Shown: positions 1-13,900, numbered from the stretch's first letter. The stretch: DNA of 64,000 nucleotides from Cyclina sinensis (GCA_012932295.1 JAAONU010000123.1:992001-1056000), one strand, 5' to 3'. Translations and numbers: made by a program. The notes: a model not told the origin generated them from the letters alone.

Positions 1-200
1 TAAATGTGTGAAACTTAACTCTTTTTGTCTTGAAATCATTACTATATATATATTTGTATATGTAACAGATATAATTAAACCTGTTGCCAAGCAACAATAA
101 AATCGCTGAATAAGATATGTACTATATATATGTTTGCAAATGTAACAGATGTAATCTATCCTGTTGCCTAGCAACCGTTAAATCGTGGAATAAGATATGA
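1..200. repeat. 80-bp tandem duplication, AT-rich
   Basis: Two consecutive ~80-bp units share a tatatat tract, a tgtaacagat motif, a GTTGCC-n-AGCAAC palindrome (83-95 and 163-175) and an aatcg...gaataagatatg end. The left limit is not resolved because the repeat reaches the window edge. Confidence 0.75.
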
Positions 201-423
201 AACAAAATTTTGAGTCTTCAAAAAAAAATGCAGGTCTTTCTAAAATGAGTTCATATGAAAATGTTTAATTTTTAAAGTTGGTAAAAGGCGTAATATTCCA
301 GGGAACGTTAAGGGTAACAGGTTGTAAATATAAAACTTTCTTAAAGGTCATTGGACACACATTTTTGACCTCGAAATATTCATATGAGCGAAAAATATAT
401 ATCTAACTGAGACATTTTACAAT

Positions 424-1266
424 TTCCGCAGGTTTTTTGTATCGCCCTCTACGAAGTAGCCGCGACATATAGGGATCACTTCTCCGTCGTCTGTCCGTCC
501 GTCCGTCCGTCATAAATTTTGTCCGGACTACTCCTCAGAAACTACTAGCGCGATTTCATCCAAACTTTACAGAAATGATCAGTACCAAGTCTAGTTGTGA
601 ATATCGTCAGCATTTTCCAGTACAATGATTTTTGTGATAGTTATGGCCCTTTAATGATTTTTATTTTTAAAGTTTGTCCGGACTACTTCTCTTATACTTC
701 TAATGCAATTTGAATGAAATGTTACAGGATTGATCAGTACCTCAAGTACTTGCGCATATCTAACGGGGTTTTCGGTTGAATGATTTTTGGCTGAGTTATG
801 GCCCTTGAATGAAAAAGGCGTTTTTGCCAAATAATGAATTTTTATGTTGCAGGCTTCACAGTAGCTGCGACATGCTAAAAAGAAGCCATGACATATAGGG
901 ATCACTTCCCCATCATCTGTCTGTCCGTCCATCCGTCCGTCTGTCTGTCTGTCTGTCCATCACAAAACTTGTCCGGACTACTCCTCAGAAACTACTTGTG
1001 CGATTTCATCCAAACTTTACAGGAATAATCAGTACCAAGCCTAATTGTGCATATCGACAGCATTTTCCAGTTAAATGATTTTTGTCAGAGTTATGGCCCT
1101 TTTAATGATTTTTATTTTTAAAGTTTGTCCGGACTACTTCTCTTTTTCTACTAAAGCAATTTAAATGAAATTGTACAGGATTGTTCTGTACCTCAAGTAC
1201 TTGCGCATGTCTTACAGGTTTTTTTTGGTTGAATGATTTTGGCTGAGTTATGGCCCTTGAATAAAA
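424..1266. repeat. Two tandem ~425-bp units of a (GTCC)n-headed dispersed repeat
   Basis: Each unit begins with a gacatatagggatcac segment and a (gtcc/gtct)n run, then gtccggactactcctcagaaactac, and ends at gagttatggcccttgaat. The second unit starts about 425 bases after the first (461 versus 885). Repeats of this style are abundant in bivalve genomes by my general knowledge; the family name is not known to me. Short open frames inside it are not gene-like. Confidence 0.7.
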
Positions 1267-1269
1267 CAA

Positions 1270-2536
1270 ATGCGTTTTAGCCTACAAACTGTCCAATCAC
1301 CTCTCAATACTACTGTTTATTTGGCTATCATCAGGCGACACGTGATCACTGATCGCCCTTGTTTCATCTTAAAGATGTTTTTATACCAAATTAAAATCCA
1401 TATTTTACGCCTTTGGTCACGCGCACCTGTCACACGCGAAACTGGCAGTGACGCACTTTTATCCCTTTGTCACTTGACGCAGCTACCTGGACTGTTAACA
1501 AAACTTTAAAATTGTGGTGGAAACTGGAAGTGTAGACTGGAAATAGCCAAAACAGAATTGAACAAGTAAAGCTAACATCCTGAATATACATTGATGATTG
1601 TCTATATAAATAATTTGAAATTTTGATGGAATTTTGAGGGCAATGAGCAAAATTTATATCTATACTTCAATTAGGATTATTGAATTAAAAGAAACATCAC
1701 TAAAAATATCTCGAGATTTTTCCAAATAACTGATCCGAAAAGATTTTGTTCATGTTCATTTTTATCCCATGCAGTTTATTTGGAAGACTTGACTAGATAA
1801 CTCCAATCGAGATTTTTTTTTTCATAAAAACGTTCCCTTTACATTGATATGTTATTTATTTGTCTGTAACATATTTCTCCTGAGGTACATGTAAGAAATC
1901 TTAGACAAGATCTTAGATATGTTCAGTATAAATGCATATCTTTTTTGCATATTCATTCTAGAATGTTTTTGAAAACAGAAAAATAATGATCAAAGAACTA
2001 TTATATGATAAGAAGAAGCTCGAAAAACTATGTCAAAATCATAAAACAAACACATTTATTTAAATTTTTTTGTTTACATTTGTAGGTCGAACGATTTTAT
2101 TTTCATCATAAATAGATATATTACATTTAATCATTTAATTAAATTTTTAACTTAATGGAACCAATCGTGTCTGATCAAAGGTTATTCAGTCAATTTGTAA
2201 GATCACTTGCCATAAAATTTTGCTAATTCTCTCAATTTTAACATTGAAACAAAAAAGTGTTAATTGCTTTGTTTTGACATCTTTGCAGAATATACATGGA
2301 TCCCTTTTGAATAGGTTAATTTGCATAAATCCCACAGTATAAGGCGTGATGTATGGATCTTTGGCATTTCATTGGATATTAATTTATATTCTTTATGTAT
2401 TGTCATAAATCACTAAAAGACAACTTCATACCATACCTCACTCTTCGGTAAAAAGTGTTATGTATCTATACCACTATGTGTACTGTTATTATGATAGGTT
2501 AAAAGCATTGTAATTATGCTTAATACCAAATAAACA
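1270..2536. other. No gene seen
   Basis: AT-rich DNA without a recognisable coding exon on either strand. Open frames here are short and have no family resemblance. Confidence 0.5.

Positions 2537-2568
<32 letters not shown>
2537..2568. repeat. (ATT)n microsatellite
   Basis: About ten uninterrupted att units, immediately upstream of a SINE. Confidence 0.9.
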
Positions 2569-2569
<1 letters not shown>

Positions 2570-2615
2570 TTATAAGCAGACACAAATTTCTGCTTAATGG
2601 ACATGCCTAATTTTA

Positions 2616-2908
2616 GGAGCGGATGTGGTCCAAGTGGTAACGCGCTGGACTGGTAAAACAGGGGCCCCGAGTTCGATCCCCCGCTCCTCCACTAACATTA
2701 CTAATAGTCTTTCGGATGAGACTTTAAACCGAGGTCCCATGTATCAGTGCTATACACTGAGCATGAAAAAGAACCAGGGGTGTCTCTGGAATGGGATGCT
2801 TTCTGTATCTTGCACTACCCCCACAACATAAAATAACTAATCTCTTCAGGGGGCGTCGGTCATATGGGCAACCGGTACCGACGTTAAATAAGCTTAAATA
2901 GATAGAGA
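2616..2908 (+). mobile_element. tRNA-derived SINE, best-preserved copy
   Basis: The head (2616-2687) is tRNA-like: a seven-base acceptor-type pairing ggagcgg/ccgctcc closes it, a box A-like tggtccaagtggtaacg follows the 5' stem, and the box B sequence gttcgatcc lies before the 3' stem. The body (ctttcggatgagac, gtgctatacactgagcatg, gggatgctttctgtatcttgcac, gggcgtcggtcatatgggcaaccggtaccgacg) recurs at six or more other places in the window. Non-autonomous; it would need a partner LINE. Confidence 0.85.
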
Positions 2909-3689
2909 TGCCTAATTTATTATTTTTCCAACATTATTGCAACGTAGAAATACACTGTAATGTGAATTTCCAGTGAAACCAATGTTAACTCGTTAGGTCA
3001 CCTAAATTCACTACAATTTAATAACACTTTAATGAAAGAATTTGTTTATGACGTAATCATCAAGTGACGAAGTGTAACACAGCATGTTAAAACGTGGAGG
3101 AGATAGTTTTATTTAGAACCACAACATGGAAGAAATTGGAATATTTATTAATCACATTCTCTGCTGAGGTAAAATTACAACCCGTCCTACTGGCAAAAAG
3201 TTTGAATTTACTTAAAAGATTAGAGTAGTAATCGCATTTTTTTTAATTTACAATTTATAGCATGTTCATTTTTACAGGAGTGCCATTATTGTGTTTCTTG
3301 CATTTGTGATGAAGTGGTACTTTTTGCATTTAAAAACGGCTGCCTTATGAGCAGTGTAATTCTGCAGTGTAATTAAACCATTTTAATCAGTACATTATCA
3401 TTATTTTGATGAGACAAAGTTGCTATGGTGGTGTCCAATGTTTAATGAATTTCAAATGTTGAAACAGACACACATCAAGTATAATATTACAACAGTAGCG
3501 TTGAATTTTTATTGAAAATGCATGTGAAAAATTGGTTTTATTTATGCTTTAAATGTGACAGTGTTACTACAGAATAGAGAGAACCAACAGGAAACACTGA
3601 TAAATGAAATTTGGAAATAGGATACAGCCTGATTATTTTTTCTCTATTTGAATTTTTTTCTCGTCGGTACTGTTTGCCCAGATGACCGA

Positions 3690-3925
3690 ATCCCCCCCCC
3701 CCCCTTGCGGGAATAAGTTATTTTATGTAGTGGAGATAGTGCGAGATACAGAAAGCATCCCACTCCAGAGACAACCCTTGTTCTTTTCCCTGCTCAGTGT
3801 ATTGTACTGAGTCATAGGAGCTCTAATCCGAAAGACAATTAGCAGTGTAAATGTATGAGCAGGGAGACGAACTTAAGACCTCTGGATTACGAGTCCAGAG
3901 AAACCGCTGGACCATTTTAGGATTA
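3690..3925 (-). mobile_element. SINE copy, minus strand, degraded
   Basis: Reverse complement matches the SINE at 2616: agatacagaaagcatcccactccagagacaaccc, then a ctcagtgtat...ctgag segment and a tRNA-like head near 3860-3920. A C-rich run (about 3690-3705) adjoins its 3' end. Confidence 0.75.
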
Positions 3926-5370
3926 TCTTCTTTATCCTGTAGTTTATATAGCGGTTGTCAGACAGGCACGGCAGCTGTTCGTTAATTGATTGAGACTTAC
4001 AAACAGTCTTTGTCAGTACAGGCGCCTGACGGACATCGAACCTTCGACACCACGCAAATATTTTTCAAGTTAGACAGAAAACAATTGTAGTGTTAAGCGT
4101 AAAGTGCGGAGGGCTATTGGACACTGAAGATTCTCATCCATGTTTCTATGTATAATATTCTTTCCTGTTAATCATCTTATACATGTGATGTCCTTGGCAA
4201 AAGGCGTGTTCTTTGGTAATTTTATTCAGTTATAACTTCTATAAGACTTGTGTCAACTGTTTGATAGCTGTTACATTCTTGACTTGACACTGTACTCCAG
4301 GTAAATAATATTCCTAGAATCCTAATATAAATGTCAGACTTCTGAATTGTAAAGCTCTATTACATTAGAGTCCGGAAAGATTAAAACTAAATTAAGATTT
4401 CAAACAATCGGAAAAAGTAGGTACAGAGTGCAGGTAACTTGAACAAAACTAACACAAAAGGAAGAGTTTAGTAAAATCTAAATTCGAAGACAGTAAAGTG
4501 TTGTACATTCTTTATTTTATGTCTCCTTACACAGTTTTTGCAAAATAGGCATTTTAACGCTCAAAACTGACTAAAAACCTGCATTGGTTACTCGGACATC
4601 CTCCTTCCAGAACATTCAGCACTGATCTCGGCGAGACGGGAAATTTTGTAAGAGTCGTAAAATACCAGAAACTTCTGTTCTTTTTTCGAAGTCCTCCATG
4701 AAAGTTTGTTTCAGTGTTTCATATGTAAACCAAATTAATCAAAGCCTAAAAACGACTACAGAAAAGACGTGGTTATTTTACTTTTCCGAATTCGAGTCCA
4801 ATCCCCTTGTTACGTGAAGCGAGGTTCAGCGACAGTGTTTAGTTGCACCTAACGGTAAACTATACTCGTTGACTCGTGTACCTGACCAAAAACTAATCTA
4901 TTTCCCCCCGTGCCAAATATTGATTTGGGTGACGTTGTTGTAATCCTGTAATAGATCGACTGTACCAACATAGATACTTAAATAATTGATTCTCACAGAA
5001 CTATCTTTCCTCAGCTCAGTTAGCAATTCAATATAATGGAGGCCCGTTTCACACAAGTCTTTTCACAAACTTTCCGCAATATCGGTCGTGTTCGGGAACG
5101 CAAACATTGACAACCCATTCTCTCGCGATAGGCCTCCTCTATAATTTTGCATGCCTGTCTGTGAAATCAAGCAAACTATACACAGTAGTGAGCACCTGAG
5201 TCCTGTCATAAAATGTCTATGCAACATGGTCATGAGTCCTATGATAGCTTGCTCTGGCATAGTTATTCTTCGTTGGAACACAACTTGTAGGACGTCTGAT
5301 TTTGAAACTAACAACATTTAACCCATTCTACGTTCAAACTGCATTTCAGTGTTTTTTTTTTCACAAGGAC
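3926..5370. other. No gene seen
   Basis: No splice-bounded exon or known domain could be recognised. An 84-codon minus frame at 5063-5317 is open but resembles no family I know. Confidence 0.45.
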
Positions 5371-6605
5371 AAGACATTCTGAAAACGATATTTCTAAGTC
5401 TGGACGGCCATATATCGACCTTTATTCAAGATTTTGCTTGGACCACGACTTACAGATCTTTATTCAGGATTTTGCCGAGTCTGGACGATGGTATAACGAC
5501 CTTTATTAACGACTATACTAATTCTGGACGACGATATTTAAACCTATATTCAAGATTTTGCAGAGTCTGAACGACGGTATACTGACCTTTATAAACGACC
5601 TTCCTGAGTCTGGACAATAATAAACTTATCTTTATTTAAGAATTTGCTGAGTCTTAACGATGGTTTAAAGATTATTTACAATTTTGCTGAGTCTTGACGA
5701 CGATAATTATAACAATTTTTACTCAGGATTTTTTTGAGTCTAGAATACGGTATACTGATTTTCTTTCATGATTTTGTTTACTCTTGACTGCGATATACGA
5801 TCTTTATTCACGTTTCTGCTGGGTATAGATGACGGTATACCGATCTTTATTCGGGTATCTGCTGAGTCTGGACAACAGTATACTGACCTTTACTTACGAT
5901 TTTGTCTGGACGACGCTATTCCAAACTTTATTCACGATTTTGCTGAGTCTGGACGCCGATATACCGACCTTTATACAGGATCTTTCCGAGTCTGGACGAC
6001 GGTATAACTATCTTTTTTCAGGATTGTTCTGAGTCTTGACGACGGTATACTGATCTTTATTCAAGATTTTGTTGAGTCTGGACGACGGTATACCGATCTT
6101 TTTCAGGACAAGTTGTGTCTGAACGACGGTATACTGACCTTTGTTCACGATTTTGCTGAGTCTTGACGACGATATACGGACCTTTATATGGGATTTTGCT
6201 GAGTCTGAACGACGGTATGACGACCTTTATTCACGATTTTGCTGAGTCTTGACGACGATATACGGACCTTTATATGGGATTTTGCTGAGTCTGAACGACG
6301 GCATACCGACTTTTGTTCACGATTTTGCTGAGCCCGGACCATGATATACCGATCTTTCTAAAGGATTTTGCTGAATCCCAAGACTATATAAAGACCCTTT
6401 TCACGACATTCCTGAGTCTGGACCACGATACACCGATCTTTATACATGCTTTTGCTGAGCCTGGACGACGATATACCAACCTTTATTTAGCATTTTTCTG
6501 AGTCTAGACAACGGTATACTGATCTTTATTTAGGACTTTGCTGATTCGGACGACGATATACCGACCTTTATTCAGGATTAAACTGAACCTGGACGGTCGT
6601 TTGCA
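5370..6605. repeat. 43-bp minisatellite array
   Basis: Roughly 28 diverged copies of a unit reading gattttgctgagtctggacgacggtatac then cgacctttattca. The period of 43 is not a multiple of three, so open frames in it (for example 5768-6007) are by-products: successive units are read in different frames. A nested 86-base near-perfect duplication lies at about 6150-6310. Confidence 0.9.
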
Positions 6606-8578
6606 GATTTCTGTTTCAGCTAATCAATAGTAAATTCAACGCTTATTCTTTTATCTTGCAAGTTGAAAAAAGGTTGAAAATATGTCCTTTTGAGAAATCT
6701 ACACTTGATTTTCTTAGAATCTTTCAATGCAAAGAAATTCAATGTAATTTTCATGATTATTGAATTCATATTCTGATATCAGCTTTTTGGTAAATCCCGT
6801 TTTCTAACAAATCATTTTCATGATATTGTCTTCAATGATAATAATGTTAGTTTCTACATCTTACATAATTTTTATGGTGTAACATAATTATTATTGTTAC
6901 TGAACACATATTATAGTGAAAATCATTTATTAGAGGTCATAAACTTTGGCAACTCTTAATAATTATAACGGGTCAGTTCAAACGTTTCCCTAAATACCGA
7001 GAATTCGAAAGTTAGAATTAACCAGTCACTAAATTGTTGCAGGAAAGAAAGGTCACTTTTTTACTTTTTACTTAAGAAAATGAATCCGTCTAACTTGACT
7101 AACTTACCCTTTATGTAGATAATGTATAAAGTCTTAAAATTCAGTCAGATGAAACTGTAGAAGTACATATAGTTTATTGCCATGTCCTTGTTGAACTATA
7201 TGGGGTTTTATCCAGGGGCATACAACTCCAGAATGAATAAGTCGACATTCGCAAAAGTTGTGCCATGTTCACCTGTTTCTCAGAATAAGGTACATCAAGT
7301 TTCATTTCAATTAGATGAAATCTATACTACGAGTTATCCGCCCTAGAAATTGCGAAAGGAACGATAACGCACGATACAAAATTATACAAACCTAATGGCG
7401 TATACAATTAGAAAAAAGATACTCATGGGTAGATTTGGAGTAAACAGTCATTACTCTGGAATAGATTATTAGTCTTTGCATATACTCAGCCAAAATACTT
7501 TCATTTTTTGCGTTTTATTTGATCTTAGGATTCAACATGCACACCGTGTAAAAGCAGGAAACTGAAAGCAAGAAGTACACAATTTCCAGCATCATTTGGA
7601 CTGATTTCCAAATAAAAATAATACGTTTGTAAAAGAATCTTAATGTGAACTGTTGGTTTCATAGTTTTCACGTTGTCCTGTCTAAAATGAATGGTTAAGA
7701 GGGCAGAAATCATCAGACAGTTTTTAAAAATATAAGATTGTTATACATGTGAAGAAATCTCTTTCCGCAATAATTTAAAATGAAACTAGAGTTTCATACG
7801 GATGTTGTAAGTTTCCTGCATTTTGGGACATACAAAATTGTAAAATGGAGGTACTGTTTGTCTGTGAAAATGTAATCATATTTGAAACTGGAATTTTTCA
7901 CATGTTGACAAACGAGTAAAAGGTCTAAACAGGCGTTACATAGTTTGCCTTACATTTATTTGATAGTTTTGTTGGGTGCATAAAATGTCAGTGAAGATAT
8001 ATCTTTATCAGAGTTACAAACTAGTGTGCATAAAGAAAAGGTTTTTAAATTAATATAGGAGCTCTGTATGTATACATTTACACTAGAGATTTGTTTACAA
8101 AAACTTGGTCTACATATCTTATTGTATTTTGTCCTGGTTGTAATAAATATTGAAAGTTTGTATCACAAACAGGAAAAAAAAACACAAGGTAGTCGTCAGA
8201 TCATATTCTTACGTAAGATGTTTAAACACTTTTAATATACACCTGTAAACTTATATTCTTTAGACACATGTCTTTCGTTTTTAATGATTGAATATATACT
8301 GTTAAACCATTACTTTTTGCGATGGTCTTACTTTCACGCTTTTACGCGTCATGGTAGTTACACGAATTTATTACCCCGCGAAATTTTCACACCAAGATTT
8401 TTAGGAATAGCACCTCAAATCCACATAAATACAAATTCTGTATTTTCTTTTCTTATGCACGCATTTTCTTTCAGTTGTATGAATAATGTCTAATTAATAC
8501 AGTTTCTAATTTAGAAAGCTGAATATTAAAAAAAGGAGAATCCTAAAACAGATGTAAATATCAGTCAGTATATTGCAG
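6606..8578. other. No gene seen
   Basis: AT-rich. Searched for a first exon matching the USP pseudogene that follows (an AIDES-type start) and found none. Confidence 0.45.
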
Positions 8579-9157
8579 AATATGCCGAAAATATTAAGAA
8601 CGCTGCAACGTGGTCTTTGTCTACGTCGAATAGTATGTATTAGACTGGGCAAGTGAGTCAGTTAGGCTCGATAAACAAGCTGATTTAGAATGCATGGCCA
8701 GTGATTGCATATGGAACTATGGCATAAATTTGGACCTAACCTTCGGTTTAAAATAAAAAAGCTACTGACCAACCCAATTCATGGAATTCACTTCTCTTCA
8801 GAAAGGTGGTACTTAATAAAATTTTAACAACCGTAAGATTTTGTACCGTGTTGAGATAAAACAGGTGTGAAACTTTTATTCTCACACGTTTTGTCTTGCA
8901 GACAACTTGGGTTTAATTCCAGAAAAAACTTGACACATATAGACTTGCGCGGATTTTGTATACCATTTCAGTGTATTTGTTGCTAGATGATTTTCTGTCC
9001 CAAATTAATATAACTGGTTGACCTCGAATCGTTTGAATTGCATTGATATCGTGTGTCCTTTTAGGTCATTTAGTTGTTGAATATCTTCCAAACGAAAAGG
9101 CAGAAAAAGTGAAGTTGATAGAGTAAACATATAAACCTAAACTGACACAAGAATGCT
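8579..9157 (+). pseudogene. Universal stress protein pseudogene: decayed exons 2 and 3
   Basis: Two blocks match exons 2 and 3 of the intact USP gene downstream, in the same order and strand. Block 1 (8579-8652) follows an attgcag acceptor, starts tatgccgaaaatattaag, ends actgggcaa and keeps a gtgagt donor; it is about seven bases shorter than the 81-base functional exon, is out of frame and contains stops. Block 2 (9067-~9157) follows ttttag and ends with aaacctaaactgacacaagaa; resemblance runs a little into the following intron. No matching exon 1 or exon 4 was found. It is probably a relic of tandem duplication of the USP locus; I infer that it makes no protein. Confidence 0.7.
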
Positions 9158-10827
9158 TAGTTAGTTATCCAATGAAATAATAGCATGAAGTAAACTTATT
9201 TTGAACCGAACTGCCCTTAGATACAGAAGACAGTACTCCAAGTATAAAAAATTGTTTGATGAATGTGTTGTAAGTATGCGCGCCTGTTTTTTCTTCTTCT
9301 TTTTCTCCATTTGTCTACTTATCAAAACTATAGATTTACCTAAAACGCAGGGCTCTAATTTTGAGTTATAACCTGAAACACGGATGTGGATCGAACAACA
9401 ACCTCGCGACAGTTGCAAGTTATGTGGTATGACGACTGTGACGTCAAAATGTAAATCGAAATGCTATACATGCATTGTTTATTCCGCTCTTAGTGTACCG
9501 TTTTGAAGTCAGATTGCAATAAAATGCATCGTTTTTATCATATTCTCACTATGGAGAATACCTGCTCGTTTCATTTCTGGGTGACTGAGAAGTTAAGCTT
9601 TCTCTAAAGCAATATAAAAAACTAAAATAAAGTGGTCTGTCTTACAGAACTGGAAACAATTTCATATGACAGCGCTGAATAAGAGATTTCATCAGACTTT
9701 CTTTAATTCGTTCAAGAAAATAAGTCTGAAAAAACACAAACATATGAAATATTGACTCCAAGATAAAGAACAAACTGGCGTTGCAATTGAATACTTCATC
9801 TTAGGCGTAATCGTCTGTACTTAAAACGGAAAAAAAATCTTTTGGCTGCATGTAGAGGTGATACTCATTTTTGTTTTCACTGTACGCGCCTGTACGCTTA
9901 TACATGACAAAGACTGTATGTTTTCATCTAAAAAATGTGTTGTATAAAAAGTAAAACAAAATATGAATTTGTTTTGCCAATTCATAGTCTCTGAGTGAAT
10001 GTTTTCAAGAACTCGCCACTGTTCAAATAATTGCTACAGCAAAAGCGAATCATATTGTCTACAGAATATCAGGTTTTACTTCAGGCTTGACCGTGTAAAG
10101 GAACCGAGTCAGCAGCATAGTTTATCCCACCACTTCCATTCGGAAAGGTTTCGATTTTTTCTAACGGAGTTAATTACTCTTACATTTTCACACTCAAAGA
10201 ATGAAATAATGGATGAATACAGTTTTCAGGCATTTAAAGATAAATGAAAAACCAACCTTTTGTATCAAAATGGTAACCTCAATTTGTTTAGCCTTGTTAC
10301 TTGAGACATTTTGCAAAACGTAAACATTTTAGTCTACAAAGGTCAAAATATTATATGTTTAGAGTCATTAAGCATTTAGTATAAAGTGTTCATGACAAGC
10401 GTTGACACGCTACGATCAAACACACACTGCAATGAGAGAAGACAAATTGGAAAGCCTACTTTTATACGTACCTTTATACATCTACCTTGAAACTGACACC
10501 CATTACTTTGTCTCCTTGTTGGTTGTTTAATATTTCAAATACGCAGTGACAGCCACTGGACGTATCTCTCTTACTGTACATATTATCTACTATCATTTTG
10601 TTTGTATGCAAAGATAAACATTCAGCAATTCAATACATTCGAAACGGTTGAGTGGCTAATAATGAAAGCTCTTAAATTTATAGTTTAAAATTTTACCTGT
10701 TAAGTAGACTGTGAATCAGTGTATCTTGTGTGTAGCACTAAAACGTTGAAAGTTTATTTGTCGGCTGCAAACGTTAGGTTGGAATTAAGTTGCAAGGATT
10801 TCCAAAAGATAAAACTCAGAATGGCAG
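9158..10827. other. No gene seen; upstream region of the USP gene
   Basis: No coding exon recognised. It should hold the USP promoter, but no core promoter element can be assigned with confidence. Confidence 0.4.
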
Positions 10828-10900
10828 ATGGAACTGAAGAAAAGAGAGGTTATAGTAATAGCTATTGATGAAAGTGAATACTCGGAACAAGCCTTTGATT
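10828..10900 (+). CDS. USP exon 1
   Basis: Residues 1-24 plus one base: start Met, a basic KKRE stretch, then beta-1 with the conserved Asp of the AIDES motif. Donor gtaagt at 10901. Confidence 0.88.
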
Positions 10901-13900
10901 GTAAGTTCTTTGTGTATATTGATTGTTGAAGTTTTAATAGATTTATATGGTGGCATATTTCTGCTTGACATAGGCAGACAATTTTCGCGAAAATATTGTA
11001 ATTATAAGGTAATAATGCATCATTATATTCTATTCTTGATTGTTCTTACAAGGAGAAAGAGCAGAAGAAAATGCTAGAGGCCAACGCGATCTCCATTTTA
11101 AATGCATGTTAAAGAGTGGTGAACGAGGAAGTTCCAGACTTGAAAGTTCGTATTTACAAATAACTGGCTGTGACCGGCATAGAACGGTCGTGAAAATTTA
11201 AAAGTTTCGAGTTAATTTTTTTGGTTGTCATAACACAGCCGTGGGCACTATTTGTCAGTTAAGGAGATAAAAATGTCTTTATAATCAATTCTTTATTAAC
11301 TTTTCGTGAAAACACTTAAAGTTTTCAAGACAATTGTCTGGTTGTGTTATGCAGAAATATGCAATCATTTATTTATTTATTTATTTATGTCTTTAATAAA
11401 ATGACGCAAAATGTAGACCATTTGGACATATTTTTTGTCGTAAACATTTTTTGTAAACATCATTTAGAAGTATTTTAGATAGGTCAGTATTTTTGCCACG
11501 CCTCATTGGGCACACATAAAAATAGGTAATTTGAACGTGTTTTGTCGATGAATGATAGCTTGTAACGTATTAAAGTAAGATCAACAGAGCCATACGTTTA
11601 TTGAACAAAAATATTATTTGATAAAAGGTTATAGAAAAATATAACATAATGCCAAACGTTTGTATAAAATGTTTCATGTACATACACAGACTTACAAATA
11701 TTAACTGCGGATGAACTTGGGCTTGACGGTCGTATACATATAAATGTTTAAGACTTTTACCGTAAATAAGATGCATGCATTTGAATACATTAGCCCAGAT
11801 CAGATTTATATTTATTTACAGTTTGTTTTTAGGATATTTGCGTACCAGTGTTTGGCATTGACTCCATATAAAACAAAGATGTTTATAACGAAAACTAAAT
11901 GTAAATTTTACGCGTAACAGTTAGAAAATTGTCCTTTGTAGAATTTTGAGGTATGGAAAGCAAAAAATGTCATCAAATAATGCTGATCTATGTGTAAGAT
12001 TTCAACTTGTTATACAACTGCCACTGGCACTTGATCGTCGACAGCTTAAGATCGCTTTAACCGGTAGCTCGTACATGATAGGACTGAGTAAAACACTAGT
12101 ATTCCTCTTGCCCAAAAATATTGTAAAACGTATCGAAATCTGGGTTGTCTAACTGATACAGGTATCTAAACCTGATGGGCACTGTTGCCTACTTTAACTT
12201 TGTATATTATGTATCAGGGGCGTTGAAGTTCATAGGTGTAAGACCACTAAATTTCAAGCAGTTGTCGATCAAGTTCCAGTGGCTTCTACATAATGAGATT
12301 TGAGAATAGATATTGTTGAGATGTTGCAAGTTTCGAACAAAACTGGACATAAGACATCGCAAAGAAGGTTGGTAATTTTTTACTGGGTTGTGAGATATAT
12401 GCTGAAATTCTTTGCAAATGTTTGCGTTTTAAAAATATTTCAGGCCAGGCACATTGAAGACACATTAAGCGTTTCACAGTTGGCCTTGAGATGCAGTTGT
12501 TGTGATGGGCGTATAGTGTGTCATTTAATAAATATAATTTACCAAAGTTACAAAGTGGAACGAAATGTAATAAATGCTTGAAGAGAACTCGTTTTAAAGA
12601 CCTATTTTTGAAGGTTGTTGTGCGGGTTTATACCGGATTGATTTGTTTACAAGCCGAAACACTGGTATATGCATTGCGATTGTGCCTAAATATGAATTTT
12701 ATTTCACAAATAGCAAATCTATAAATCAATGCAATAAAAAGGCGTCATCAGATTATAACAATACATATGCTGATCCCCCACCCCCCAACTACCCTATTTT
12801 ACATAAAGATGATTATAAACTTATGATGCGATTTAAATGCTAACTTATGGATAATTTAACATACACAATCAATGGTTGCATATACATTTGCATATAAACG
12901 AAGCAGACTTAACCAGTTCTGTTCAGCGCTCGCTGATGAATTTCTCGTCATACTTGTTATATGCCCGAAGGGGACATAAAAAATATTATGTTATGGTCCA
13001 GGGCGTCCGTCCGTCCGTCCGTCCGTTAGCAATTTGGATTCTGGAGGATAACCTGAGTACTCTTTGGCCTACAGTCTTTTACCTTCATATGATTAATGCC
13101 CATATTGAATGGATAACCCCTTTTGATTTTGGATTCAGTAGCTCAAAGGTCAAGGTCACATAGTTCTTAACATTGAAAAACATTTCCTCCATGTAACTTG
13201 ACAATCATTTGCTATAGAGACTTCAAACTTTAAATCATGATTGCACACGTTGAGTGAATGACCCCTGTACATTTGGGGGTCAGTATGTCAAAGGTCAAGG
13301 TCAAAGTGACCTAAAAGATTAGATTCATTAACACTCTGTAACTTGACAACTATTTTTTATAAAAACTTCAAAAATTTATGTAATGGTTGAACACATTGAG
13401 TGATGACTCCTATTGGTTTGGGGATCAGTAGTTCAAAGGTCAAGGTCACAGTGATCTTTAACATTGAAAACAATTGCTGCCATGTAACTTGACAATAATT
13501 TATTATAGAGACTTCAAACTGTATATCGTGATTGCACACATTAAGTTGGATGACTCCTATACATTTTTGTGTCATTATGTCAAACGTCAAGGTCATACCG
13601 ACCTGAATGTTTAGAATCATTTACAGTCTGTAATTCAGCAACCATTTGTCATATAGATTTCAAAATTCATATAATGGTTGCACACATTGAGTGAATGACT
13701 CCTGTTGATTTTGAAGTAGATCAAAGGTCAAGGTCGCAGAGACCTTAACATTGTAAACAATGTAACTTGACAATCATTTGTTATAGAGACTTCAAACTTC
13801 GAATCTTTATTGCACACATTGAGTGGATGACCTCTGTACATTTTGGGGTCAGTATTTGAAAGGTCAAGGTCACAGTGACCTAAATGTTTAGAATCATTTA

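Noticed and set aside
651..932. 93-codon minus frame
   Set aside because: Lies entirely within the (GTCC)n-headed dispersed repeat.
5768..6501. Several overlapping repeat-encoded frames rich in Phe, Tyr and Asp
   Set aside because: Products of the 43-bp minisatellite, whose period is not a multiple of three.
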